Shown here: piece after piece, positions 17,031-24,034 of the stretch | How positions within the stretch are numbered: the stretch's first letter is position 1 | How the letters are laid out: each line of letters begins with the position of its first letter | DNA from: a virus | Length of the DNA: 26,819 nt | IMG/VR virus record: IMGVR_UViG_3300021085_000177 | Location: 1 to 26,819 of that record | Direction: 5' to 3' (one strand) | Notes under the pieces: model-generated | What the model saw: only the letters and a program-made list of their open reading frames with translations | Told to the model about the DNA's origin: nothing | Databases searched by the model: none | Translations under genes and position numbers: made by a program

Positions 17031-18566
17031 CTAGTCAAGTATTTCTTTGTAAAGGTCTATCATTTTTGTGTGAATGTCTATTCTATTGTCAAGCAGTGCG
17101 TAAACACGTTTCTCTGCGTGCGAACCTTGTAGCTGCACAACGGTACATTTGTGATCTTGTCCTGATCTGTGTACACGAGCGTTAGCCTGTGCGTAGGTTT
17201 CCAAGGAACTTGTCGGTGCCCACCATACCACCGTGTTTGCCGCAGTTAGTGTTACACCGTGCGCCGCTGACTGAGGTTGTATGACCAACACTCGGGGATC
17301 ATCAGCTTCTTGGAACCGTTTGAATATCTCCGTACGCTTACCGGCACTCACGTCTCCCCGTATTATTTCCGTAGATATACCATCATCACGTAACTTATTA
17401 GTCAGTAGGTCAATCGTATGCTTGAACGGTACGAACACCAACACCTTCTTACTAGACTCATCTATTACTTCTCGGAGTACCTTGTAGCGTGGGGATATAT
17501 CAAACTCAAGAGAGTCCCCATCGTCGGTGTATACCGCACCTGCGGATATTTGTAATAACTTGTTCATGTTAACTGCGGCATTGGCGGCGCTTATCTGTTC
17601 TCCTGCCGCCTGCATTACCATCTTATTCTTTAATTCTTTATAGTACTTAGTCTGTTGCCTAGTCAAAGGCACTTCTCTCTTGGTGTACACCATGTCAGGT
17701 AAGTCTAGGCACTCTTCCTTGGTGAACCGTATGGCAGGTTGCAGTACCCTATGCACTGTGTTGGTAGCATCTTCCTTCGGCACCCACTTAAAGTTTGTTA
17801 CCTTACGCATTACTTGGTCGCGGAACGACCCAAAGAACCTAGGCACGCCATTGGGGTTAACGAGTTTGGCTATACCGTACGCATCGGTAGGGCTTTGCGC
17901 GGCGGGAGTACCTGTCATCATCCACAACCACGTACTTGGCCCCACTAACTTGTTCATGGTCTTCCATCGTTTTGTTTGTGGGTTCTTGTAGTGCGTAGCC
18001 TCGTCAACGATTATGAGGTCAAACCCTCCGTTAGCCACGGCGTCTGCTACGATCTCCACTCCGTCATAATTTATTATCACGTACTCAGCATCGCCCTCGA
18101 TTATCTTGGCGCGTTTAGCTTTTGCCCCATACGCCACGTCTACCTTGCGGTGCATAGCAAAACTGAATAGGTCGTTACGCCACGCAGAATCCATAATAGA
18201 TAGGGGGCAGACCACCAACACTCGACGTATCACCCCCTGCTTCATCAGGTAGTCTGATGCCCATATAGCACTGGCGGTCTTACCTGTACCCTGCTCGTTA
18301 AAGCAGAAAGCCTTGCGGTTCAACGTGAAAAAACTAGCTGTAGTCTTCTGGTGATCGAACGGAGTGTACTTACCTGTCCAATCGTACTTAGATTCTATTG
18401 GGGATGGCGCATTGATATTCATGTTGCGCAGTACCTGTGTCTCTTCTAATCCCCAGTTAACAAGTACTTGGTTGTTTGCTAACTCCCTGCTCTTTGGTAT
18501 AACCGATGTAACCTTTGCGGGGTTACGTAGCGTAAGTAATAACGCCTTATCATCTACTATCTTCAT
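17031..18566 (-). CDS. SNF2-family DNA helicase/translocase
   Basis: A 511-aa superfamily 2 enzyme. Motif I is NEQGTGKTASAIW (90-102, Lys96), motif II IIVDEATHYKN with DEAT at 188-191, and motif III MMTGTP (216-221). The second RecA-like lobe has VLVFVPF (375-381), QPQSAAHGVTLTAANTVVWW (430-449) and motif VI QANARVHRSGQ (460-470), with the Arg residues that complete the ATPase site. Size and motifs match compact phage SNF2 helicases, which move on double-stranded DNA and may remodel forks or strip proteins. The ATG has GGAG six bases upstream, but that site lies in a possible RNA switch (18571-18699). The gene follows the longest noncoding stretch in the early block. Confidence 0.92.
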   Translation of the reverse strand: MKIVDDKALLLTLRNPAKVTSVIPKSRELANNQVLVNWGLEETQVLRNMNINAPSPIESKYDWTGKYTPFDHQKTTASFFTLNRKAFCFNEQGTGKTASAIWASDYLMKQGVIRRVLVVCPLSIMDSAWRNDLFSFAMHRKVDVAYGAKAKRAKIIEGDAEYVIINYDGVEIVADAVANGGFDLIIVDEATHYKNPQTKRWKTMNKLVGPSTWLWMMTGTPAAQSPTDAYGIAKLVNPNGVPRFFGSFRDQVMRKVTNFKWVPKEDATNTVHRVLQPAIRFTKEECLDLPDMVYTKREVPLTRQQTKYYKELKNKMVMQAAGEQISAANAAVNMNKLLQISAGAVYTDDGDSLEFDISPRYKVLREVIDESSKKVLVFVPFKHTIDLLTNKLRDDGISTEIIRGDVSAGKRTEIFKRFQEADDPRVLVIQPQSAAHGVTLTAANTVVWWAPTSSLETYAQANARVHRSGQDHKCTVVQLQGSHAEKRVYALLDNRIDIHTKMIDLYKEILD

Positions 18567-18570
18567 TTAT

Positions 18571-18699
18571 CGCTCCGATACGAAATAGCATGAAGTGGGT
18601 GTCCACGTCACGCGAAAAAGTTTAATGGCCCTGCTTCGTCCATAGATAGGGCTAGGTCTACTTATGATCGGAGCGCGGCAAACATCCCAAACGCGCCCC
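18571..18699 (-). promoter_or_regulatory. Possible translational switch in helicase leader
   Basis: In the minus-strand RNA, GGGGCGCG (18699-18692) can pair with CGCGCUCC (18677-18670) as a local 8-bp hairpin with one G-U pair. The overlapping segment CGCUCCGAU (18675-18667) is also perfectly complementary over 9 bases to AUCGGAGCG (18579-18571), which contains the GGAG ribosome site of the helicase. The two pairings exclude each other: one frees the ribosome site, the other buries it. The complementarity is read directly; switching is inferred. Confidence 0.4.
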
Positions 18700-18775
18700 C
18701 TTCGGACTACTCGATTTTATGTCGCGTACCTACCACGGAGGCGCAATAGGTGTCCCAAGGAAAGGACACAACATC

Positions 18776-18803
18776 ATTTAACGACGCATCAAGCACGCGT
18801 CAA
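18776..18803 (-). promoter_or_regulatory. Candidate promoter for helicase-primase genes
   Basis: On the minus strand TTGACG (18803-18798) is followed 16 bases later by TTAAAT (18781-18776). The spacer contains the inverted repeat GACGC/GCGTC, a possible operator. The -35 is good and the -10 is mediocre (four of six). If used, transcripts would begin near 18769 and carry about 200 bases of leader before the helicase ATG. Confidence 0.3.
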
Positions 18804-18824
18804 CCCATACCAATAGGGAGTTCT

Positions 18825-19097
18825 TTACTTAGGCTTTCTACTGCCTTTCTTTTTATAGTTGCGGCTACGGTTCTTTGAGCGATCCTCTACTGTAACACCG
18901 TCCTTATTAGTGCCACCTTTGCTCAGTGCCTTCTTGTGACTAACGTCTTTACCTTCACGCTTGTCAGCCTTGCCGTTACCGTTGGCGTCTTTACCTTCTC
19001 TGTCCATCTTGCGTCTGGCACGCTGTCGCTCCATCCTAGCCTCGAACGCTTTACTGCCGACAGGGGCATTGACCTGCTTCTTTCTTTTCTTACGCAT
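18825..19097 (-). CDS. Small highly basic protein, HNH-like motif
   Basis: Ninety residues from ATG 19097, which has GGAG six bases upstream and overlaps the nuclease stop (TAATG); an earlier GTG at 19121 is less likely. About a third of residues are Lys or Arg. The segment GKDVSHKKALSKGGTN followed by RSKNRSRNYKKKG matches a small-phage-protein pattern I recall as DVDHKKPLSKGGSN, which resembles the core of HNH nucleases; here Asp before His54 is replaced by Ser. Too short for a full HNH fold with a visible second metal ligand, so it may be a nucleic-acid-binding relative rather than an active nuclease. It is the last gene before the noncoding leader. Confidence 0.72.
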   Translation of the reverse strand: MRKKRKKQVNAPVGSKAFEARMERQRARRKMDREGKDANGNGKADKREGKDVSHKKALSKGGTNKDGVTVEDRSKNRSRNYKKKGSRKPK

Positions 19098-19768
19098 TAG
19101 TTTCTCCCATTGTGTACGCACTCGGTAACAATACAGTGCCTACGACATAATCCACTTTGGTGGGCATTCCACACATCATTTTCAAATGCTTGTTCCATGC
19201 GGCTGTAGTCTGATAACCACTTCTCCCATAGCCTAGGCTCATCCGGCTTGGAGTAGTCTTCCTTTATTAACTCACCACACACTACAAATAATAGGCCGCC
19301 CTTCACTTTCTCTAGCTTGGGGTACATCTTGAACATGCTCATAGCCATCAGTTCTAACTGGCCTTTATCAGCGTACCTAGTATTTTTACTTGTCTTGTAG
19401 TCTACCACATAAGCTGTTTTGGTGCGTTTGTTTAGGATAACTAAATCGGCAATACCACGCCACCACACGTTGTCATCTCGGAACCCGCACGGCTCTAGGT
19501 TCTCAGTAAGCCCCATCTCCAACTCGCACAGCTTCTCACCTTCTATGCCATTCAGTACATCAAGTACGTCTTTACAGTAGTTGTACTTTTCGGGTAGCGG
19601 AGTGCCATCCCTAATGTATTCCTCTGCGGCAAGGTGTACGGCAGTGCCATATAGCATGGCCTCTGTCTCTGGCTCCCTGTAGTCCTTTGCCACCTTGAGG
19701 TGGTAGAACTTCTTAGGGCACTGCTCGAACGACTTAATCTTTGAGAACGACCACGGGGTTATACTCAT
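19097..19768 (-). CDS. Cas4/RecB-like PD-(D/E)XK nuclease
   Basis: A 223-aa exonuclease-like protein. Motifs: SFSKIKSFEQCPKKFY (7-22), YGTAVHLAAEEY (40-51, His45), WRGIADLVI with Asp108, VVDYKTSK with Asp123 and Lys125, and QLELMAM with Gln137, the usual order of the RecB/Cas4 nuclease core. Cys17 plus Cys208, Cys212 and Cys218 form the one-plus-three cysteine pattern that holds an iron-sulfur cluster in Cas4 and AddB. No CRISPR genes are nearby, so it should act in phage recombination or end processing with the SNF2 helicase and polymerase. It shares an ATGA overlap with the 86-aa gene upstream. Confidence 0.87.
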   Translation of the reverse strand: MSITPWSFSKIKSFEQCPKKFYHLKVAKDYREPETEAMLYGTAVHLAAEEYIRDGTPLPEKYNYCKDVLDVLNGIEGEKLCELEMGLTENLEPCGFRDDNVWWRGIADLVILNKRTKTAYVVDYKTSKNTRYADKGQLELMAMSMFKMYPKLEKVKGGLLFVVCGELIKEDYSKPDEPRLWEKWLSDYSRMEQAFENDVWNAHQSGLCRRHCIVTECVHNGRN

Positions 19769-20025
19769 TCCGATTCTTTACCCTCTATAATACCTGCGGC
19801 CACTACTAACTCAGCTATCAACGTGTGCAACATATCCTTATCCATACATATAGTATTCTTGTGCTCCACAGTACCTTCCATCTCGCACTGCTCTATAAGT
19901 ATTATCTCTTCCCCCTCTTTTGTTTCTCCTACTATTATAGTCAGGTAATCTCCGTCAGTTTCGGGGAAATTAGAGGTTACTTCTTTGGCACGCTTAAACT
20001 CGTTAATATCTGTTACGTTACCCAA
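19765..20025 (-). CDS. Unknown 86-aa acidic protein, TTG start
   Basis: The start is TTG at 20025: AGGAG (20036-20032) lies six bases upstream. The nearby ATG at 20030 is out of frame, one base from the ribosome site, and stops after five codons. The product is acidic (MGNVTDINEFKRAKEV, then GETKEGEEIILIEQCEMEG and a C-terminal helix LHTLIAELVVAAGIIEGKESE). I see no known domain. It overlaps the membrane-protein gene by 8 bp and the nuclease gene by ATGA, so its dose is probably tied to theirs; the weak start codon would lower its yield. Confidence 0.72.
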   Translation of the reverse strand: MGNVTDINEFKRAKEVTSNFPETDGDYLTIIVGETKEGEEIILIEQCEMEGTVEHKNTICMDKDMLHTLIAELVVAAGIIEGKESE

Positions 20026-20209
20026 ACCATGCTCCTAGTATAATCAACACAAATGCAACACCTACCGCATGTACCCTACTAATTTCTACAGTACCAAGGG
20101 CGTACTCTACAACTTTAGTGCGTAGTTCAGACACGTTGCTACGTGCTTTCTTTAGTTCCCTGTCCGCGAACGCGTGGGCTTCTTTCATTGCTTTTTCTAT
20201 ATCACTCAT
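20018..20209 (-). CDS. Small tail-anchored membrane protein
   Basis: Sixty-three residues: a charged amphipathic helix (MSDIEKAMKEAHAFADRELKKARSNVSELRTKV) followed by one hydrophobic segment at about 46-61 (VHAVGVAFVLIILGAW) at the very C-terminus. This is the layout of a tail-anchored inner-membrane protein with its helix in the cytoplasm. It starts inside the polymerase stop (ATGA), so it is co-translated with replication genes. It could tether replication to the membrane or act in host takeover; a holin is less likely with one segment and an early position. No family recognised. Confidence 0.7.
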   Translation of the reverse strand: MSDIEKAMKEAHAFADRELKKARSNVSELRTKVVEYALGTVEISRVHAVGVAFVLIILGAWFG

Positions 20210-22041
20210 CCTGCCGCTTCTCCGTATGATTTACCATTATCTGATTCGCACGTGATAGGCAAGCCTTCCGCCCAAGGTGCGGTGCTACTCATACACTCTT
20301 CAATGTAACGTGTAGCTTCTTTAAGTTCATCCTCTGGTACACAACATACCACGGAATCATGTACAGTCAAAGCGACCTTATACCTTTTAGCAATCGCTAA
20401 CATCTGATCGCCAATGATACATCTAGCTATCGCTTGGCATATATTCTCTGTGACCTTACCGCCATATATCCTAGTGTACCCGCGCCGAGTCTTATACTTA
20501 AACTCCGGCCCACGCTCACCCTGCTCGTACTGTAAGTCGTCATACCGCATCTTGAGTCCAGACGGTAGTAGTATCCAACCATTACGCCCGTCAGCCCCGT
20601 ACTTAACTATCCCATTGGGGCCGAGGCTACCCGAGTTACCACGCGACATCTCAACCAGCATGTTCTGACAGTCACGCCATAACGTGTTTATCTTCCAGTT
20701 AGCGTCTCGGTAGATTCGGATTACCCTACGTGCTTCCTCTACGTCCATGTGGGTACCAAACGACTGTAGCTGGTCTGCAAAGCGTACCGCACCCATGCCA
20801 TATCCTGCGCCCAAGATAGTAGTCTTACCTACAAAGCGTTGGTCTTTCGTGACCGCTTCTTCTGGTATGTTGTATATCTTAGACGCCATCTTTATATACA
20901 CGTCTTCCTTATCGGTAAACGCTTGGACTAAATCATCTTGCCCTGCAAGCCACGCCAGTACACGCGCTTCGATCTGCGACGAGTCACAGTCAACCATCAT
21001 GTACCCTTCGGGGGCAAGCATACTGTTCTTTAACTTCTTACCATTCACACCACGGCTAGGTAGATTCTGGATGTTGATCTTGTCATCGCCACCCCACCTA
21101 CCAGTGTGTGCCGCGTAGTATCTTACAGGTACCGGGAGAAGTCCGCGTTTAGCTATACCTATAAACCTCTCAGTACGTGATTCCTCAAGCGTACTCTTGG
21201 TGCCTAGCCTAGCAGTTACGAGTGCTTGCACTCTAGGGTCAGAGTGGTTCTCCAATGCCTTGAACTGCTCGTCATTCTTAGCGAACGCGAACGTCTCTTT
21301 GTTAGTGGTAAGACTTATCTTTGTAGGGGGTATGACACCTAGCCCCTCAAGCAATTCGGCAAACTTAGGATTACTCATAAGTTCTTTCTTTGTAACACCA
21401 GAAGACGTTATCAAGTCTTCCTTTATCTGCTTGGTGTCTTCCAAGTGTTGCTCAAGTAGTCCTAAGTCCAACTCCAGTACAGGCTCCACGAACATGCGTA
21501 GCGTACAGTCTATAAGGCGTAACTCCCCCTTGGGGAACCCTCTGCCCATAACATTAAACAGCTTATAGGTTAACTCCACGTCATTGATGCAGTAGTCGCC
21601 GTACTTGTCTAACTCCGCATCAGTGAAGTCCAGTCTACGCTTACCTATAGCATCTAGTACTTCCGTCCCTTTAGCGCCGAGGCCGTATCTCTGCGTAAGC
21701 GCATGGAGAGAGCCGCCAACTTCAACACCGTGAAGAGCACGAGCAATACAAAGGGTGTCAGTAAGAACGCGAGGATGAACGTCAAATAACCAACTAAGAA
21801 TAGCGCCATCAAACAAAGTGTTATGACATAGTAGTACAGATGAACCCCAATCGAATGTATGTAAGTATTCTTTAAGTTCTTCGTGCGTACCACTAGCCCA
21901 TTCTGTAGCATTGTTATTTACCTTTACACCTACACCCACTACCTCAAAACGAGGATCACGTATGTAGGCTTCTGTTGTCATCTTACGGAGAGAGAAGTCC
22001 TTGTCATAATACGTTTCAAAGTCAACCGTTATCAAGTCCAT
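20206..22041 (-). CDS. polA: Family A DNA polymerase with 3'-5' exonuclease
   Basis: About 611 aa. ATG 22041 is chosen because GAGGAGG (22054-22048) lies six bases upstream; the ATG at 22047 abuts that site. Exonuclease motifs: VDFETYYD (Asp7, Glu9), CHNTLFD (Asp78) and YCINDV (Asp154). Polymerase motif A is VDCDSSQIEAR (Asp353, Glu358), motif B RFVGKTTILGAGYG (Arg402, Lys406, Leu410, Tyr414) and motif C TVHDS (His561, Asp562). Aligned to E. coli Pol I, Leu410 replaces Phe762. There is no 5' nuclease domain, as in replicative phage polymerases. It should copy the phage genome with the PrimPol-helicase and SSB. Its start lies inside the preceding 55-aa gene. Confidence 0.95.
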   Translation of the reverse strand: MDLITVDFETYYDKDFSLRKMTTEAYIRDPRFEVVGVGVKVNNNATEWASGTHEELKEYLHTFDWGSSVLLCHNTLFDGAILSWLFDVHPRVLTDTLCIARALHGVEVGGSLHALTQRYGLGAKGTEVLDAIGKRRLDFTDAELDKYGDYCINDVELTYKLFNVMGRGFPKGELRLIDCTLRMFVEPVLELDLGLLEQHLEDTKQIKEDLITSSGVTKKELMSNPKFAELLEGLGVIPPTKISLTTNKETFAFAKNDEQFKALENHSDPRVQALVTARLGTKSTLEESRTERFIGIAKRGLLPVPVRYYAAHTGRWGGDDKINIQNLPSRGVNGKKLKNSMLAPEGYMMVDCDSSQIEARVLAWLAGQDDLVQAFTDKEDVYIKMASKIYNIPEEAVTKDQRFVGKTTILGAGYGMGAVRFADQLQSFGTHMDVEEARRVIRIYRDANWKINTLWRDCQNMLVEMSRGNSGSLGPNGIVKYGADGRNGWILLPSGLKMRYDDLQYEQGERGPEFKYKTRRGYTRIYGGKVTENICQAIARCIIGDQMLAIAKRYKVALTVHDSVVCCVPEDELKEATRYIEECMSSTAPWAEGLPITCESDNGKSYGEAAG

Positions 22042-22189
22042 CTTCATCCTCCTCTATGTCCACTACTTCCATGTCTGCCTTGTGTTCGGCTTCGGTGATA
22101 TGCTTGGGGGCTTCCTTATCCCCAAACACCTTATCCCAGTTATCCCTGAACGTAGCGGCTGTAGGGCGCTGACGGCTACCCTTACTCAT
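22022..22189 (-). CDS. 55-aa KGSRQRPT-type phage protein
   Basis: A short gene between the DUF3310 protein and the polymerase. The product begins MSKGSRQRPTAATFRDNWDKVFGD and ends in an acidic tail (DIEEDEDGLDNG). The N-terminal pattern KGS-RP...F..N.D..FG is one I recall as a very common tiny phage protein of unknown function. It overlaps the upstream gene by 8 bp and the polymerase by 20 bp, with AGAGG nine bases before its ATG. The polymerase Shine-Dalgarno is encoded by this gene's acidic tail codons (GAGGAGGAT), so the two starts are coupled. Confidence 0.72.
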   Translation of the reverse strand: MSKGSRQRPTAATFRDNWDKVFGDKEAPKHITEAEHKADMEVVDIEEDEDGLDNG

Positions 22190-22511
22190 AGTCCATAACC
22201 TCTATTAACTTGTTTAGGTACCACTGCGCTTTCTGCAAGTCCTCTAACGGCTTGCCCTTCCGCTCGTACCTCCAAAGGTATTTCAGACAGGCACCCTTGC
22301 AGTACCCTTGGAATGCTTCGGCAGTCATGCTTGCTTCTATGCCCTCAATACATTCGATATTGCCATAGGTATAGTGATTGGGGTGGTTGACCATATCATC
22401 GGACGTGTCGGCTATAGCCGTGCCCCAATGCTCTAGCCCAGTCTTTTCTAGGGCAGGGCCGAGTTCACGTAGCCTATCCCAATCGGCTGGTGTTGCATCA
22501 TTAATACTCAT
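22182..22511 (-). CDS. DUF3310 protein
   Basis: A 109-aa protein from ATG 22511, with GGAGG five bases upstream and the previous stop one base before. A longer version from 22556 would begin inside the nuclease gene and is not supported. Residues about 40-105 match DUF3310: VNHPNHYTYGNIECIEGIEA, then FQGYCKGACLKYLWRYERKG and LQKAQWYLNKLIE. Phages often carry this domain among nucleotide and replication genes, sometimes annotated as kinase-like, but its activity is not established. Confidence 0.85.
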   Translation of the reverse strand: MSINDATPADWDRLRELGPALEKTGLEHWGTAIADTSDDMVNHPNHYTYGNIECIEGIEASMTAEAFQGYCKGACLKYLWRYERKGKPLEDLQKAQWYLNKLIEVMDYE

Positions 22512-22512
22512 A

Positions 22513-22800
22513 CTATCCTCCGAGGATTTGTTTAATATCGTACATGTTGTCTTCATTAACTACGTACGCGATTCCGTACGCTTCGCTTATCTCTCTGAGA
22601 TTCTTCTCCTGTAAAGCTGTTGGTGTGTTCTTACCCGCTTTACATTCGATCCCAAAGAACTTTCCGTTGTAGCAACCTACTATGTCAGGCACTCCGCTCT
22701 TACCGTATCCCCCAGTAGCAGGGAAAAAGTAGTAGCACCCTAACGCTTTCAGTTGCTCAACGATCTTCTTCTTAACCTTCCCTTCTGGCGTCATCGCCAT
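22513..22800 (-). CDS. VRR-NUC domain nuclease
   Basis: A 95-aa stand-alone VRR-NUC protein. The PD-(D/E)XK core is visible: GVPDIVG with Asp39, FFGIECKAG with Glu52 and Lys54, and TALQ with Gln64. Stand-alone VRR-NUC enzymes of phages cut branched DNA such as Holliday junctions, so it may resolve replication or recombination intermediates. It has AAAGGAG six bases before the ATG. Its stop is one base from the DUF3310 start. Confidence 0.92.
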   Translation of the reverse strand: MAMTPEGKVKKKIVEQLKALGCYYFFPATGGYGKSGVPDIVGCYNGKFFGIECKAGKNTPTALQEKNLREISEAYGIAYVVNEDNMYDIKQILGG

Positions 22801-22841
22801 AACCCTCTCCTTTTCGTCGAGAACTGGTATCAGTCCCTCTG

Positions 22842-23120
22842 TTATTTAAATACCCAAAACGTGTGCTCGTCGATACGCCTACCAATACCCTCTACAGGTT
22901 CGGTGGGCGGTGTAGGGTCACACATCATCAGCACCGAGAGCCTTTCTTCAAGCCACTCCGGTACATCTTCATCCAGATCATATAACCCCTCACACTCCGA
23001 GTCAACACAATTCATACCTAAACACGTTACCTCGATACTGTTGGTGTATCCCAGCGTAGAAACGCGGTAAGCGTTAGGCATCTCTGTCGGATCGTCCCAT
23101 ATTGTATCACTGTGTGACAT
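22842..23120 (-). CDS. Unknown 92-aa cysteine-containing protein
   Basis: ATG 23120 is chosen: GAGG lies nine bases upstream and this limits overlap with the previous gene to 14 bp; the longer open frame to 23294 would overlap it by 188 bp with hydrophobic, shadow-like sequence. The product (MSHSDTIWDDPTEMPNAYRVSTLGYTN...) has cysteines at 33, 38, 43 and 67, many acidic residues, and a C-terminus EGIGRRIDEHTFWVFK. The cysteines could bind metal. I recall no function, though the family feels familiar from marine phages. Confidence 0.65.
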   Translation of the reverse strand: MSHSDTIWDDPTEMPNAYRVSTLGYTNSIEVTCLGMNCVDSECEGLYDLDEDVPEWLEERLSVLMMCDPTPPTEPVEGIGRRIDEHTFWVFK

Positions 23121-24033
23121 AGAACAGAGCCTCACTGTGGCGATACCCAACCTGCGGTATGTAGTCTCCCACCCCACATATAGACAGAGTAGACAGCTTA
23201 CCCAACACGCCATCGGGTAAGTCACCGTAGTAAGTATCAAACTCCAACAGCCTAGTCCTCTCCATATTGTGCATATCCCCCACGGGACACACATCGAACG
23301 CTTGCTTGCCTAACCTCTCGTATACTCGTACAGCATACATAGGCATCTCTGCGTCAGCCTTGGATTGATCTTTCACCTCCTTGGCCACACGTAGAGACGT
23401 TAGGTTATCTGGCACAGTCTTATCCATGAACTCATGTCCAGAGTCCAACAGCATGTACATCTCATTGAGTATTGGAGTACACCTGTCTTCATTTGTCTTG
23501 TCCCACCTCGCACCGAGCAGTTGCGTCCACGCAGTGCCATGCTTAGTTTCAGTATCATCTACCGCGTGCATTAATGCACTCCTACACTTAGTCCTGCTGG
23601 CAAGCACTACCTCGCTGTGCGTACATCTGCGCAAGTACTTCTTTGCGTTCTGCTTGGCCTGTCCCTGTAGGGCAGTGATCTTTGTGCGGAACTCCGAAGA
23701 GTAGTTGCTGTGCTTGTTATTGGTTATGTCTCTACTGTACACACGGTACACCATCTTCTCGTTGGTATGACAGAACCCCACGTCTATCCAACCCATAGTG
23801 TATTCGTCCTCGGGGTAGTAAACGTGATACACCATGTCTCGACTATTGTCCTCGTTGTCAGGGCGTACCTCACAACCTCTGAAGGCTTTCTTTATCTCAT
23901 TGATAAACCAATTCAACTCGTAACGGTTTGTCGCGTTACCTACGGGTGAAGGCAGGGCAATCTTCTGTACGTCAGCAACTGTATATAAACAGTACTTCCC
24001 CTCCTCGTTGTACGAATAATGTGATTCAGCCAT
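23107..24033 (-). CDS. Unknown 308-aa early protein
   Basis: No recognised domain. The N-terminal third is aromatic-rich and strand-like (MVYHVYYPEDEYTMGWIDVGF, MVYRVYSRD); the middle is helical and basic (KITALQGQAKQNAKKYLRRC), with CRSALMHAVDD and LNEMYMLLDSGHEFMD; the end is strand-rich with GVGDYIPQVGYRHSEALFYVTQ. It starts two bases after the stop of the 295-aa gene, with a GAGAGGTG ribosome site, so the pair is likely co-produced and may work together. Candidate roles include host takeover or DNA binding; none is supported by a motif. Confidence 0.75.
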   Translation of the reverse strand: MAESHYSYNEEGKYCLYTVADVQKIALPSPVGNATNRYELNWFINEIKKAFRGCEVRPDNEDNSRDMVYHVYYPEDEYTMGWIDVGFCHTNEKMVYRVYSRDITNNKHSNYSSEFRTKITALQGQAKQNAKKYLRRCTHSEVVLASRTKCRSALMHAVDDTETKHGTAWTQLLGARWDKTNEDRCTPILNEMYMLLDSGHEFMDKTVPDNLTSLRVAKEVKDQSKADAEMPMYAVRVYERLGKQAFDVCPVGDMHNMERTRLLEFDTYYGDLPDGVLGKLSTLSICGVGDYIPQVGYRHSEALFYVTQ

Positions 24034-24034
24034 G

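Larger units (their letters stand above)
18567..18824 (-). other. 258-bp noncoding leader/intergenic region
   Basis: No convincing coding frame is seen on either strand; the short frames here lack good ribosome sites and stop within 16 codons. It holds a promoter-like pair of boxes (18776-18803), a perfect 6-bp hairpin GTGTCC/GGACAC (18750-18755 with 18764-18769), a GC-rich hairpin (18670-18699) and a 9-bp inverted repeat that reaches the helicase ribosome site. It is most simply the promoter and structured 5' leader of the helicase-to-primase gene set. A small RNA or a replication origin are alternatives. Confidence 0.6.

Noticed and set aside
22842-23294. 150-aa version of the 92-aa gene
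   Set aside because: The extra N-terminus overlaps the 308-aa gene by 188 bp, is hydrophobic and Cys/Trp-rich like a shadow frame, and lacks a ribosome site; ATG 23120 fits better.
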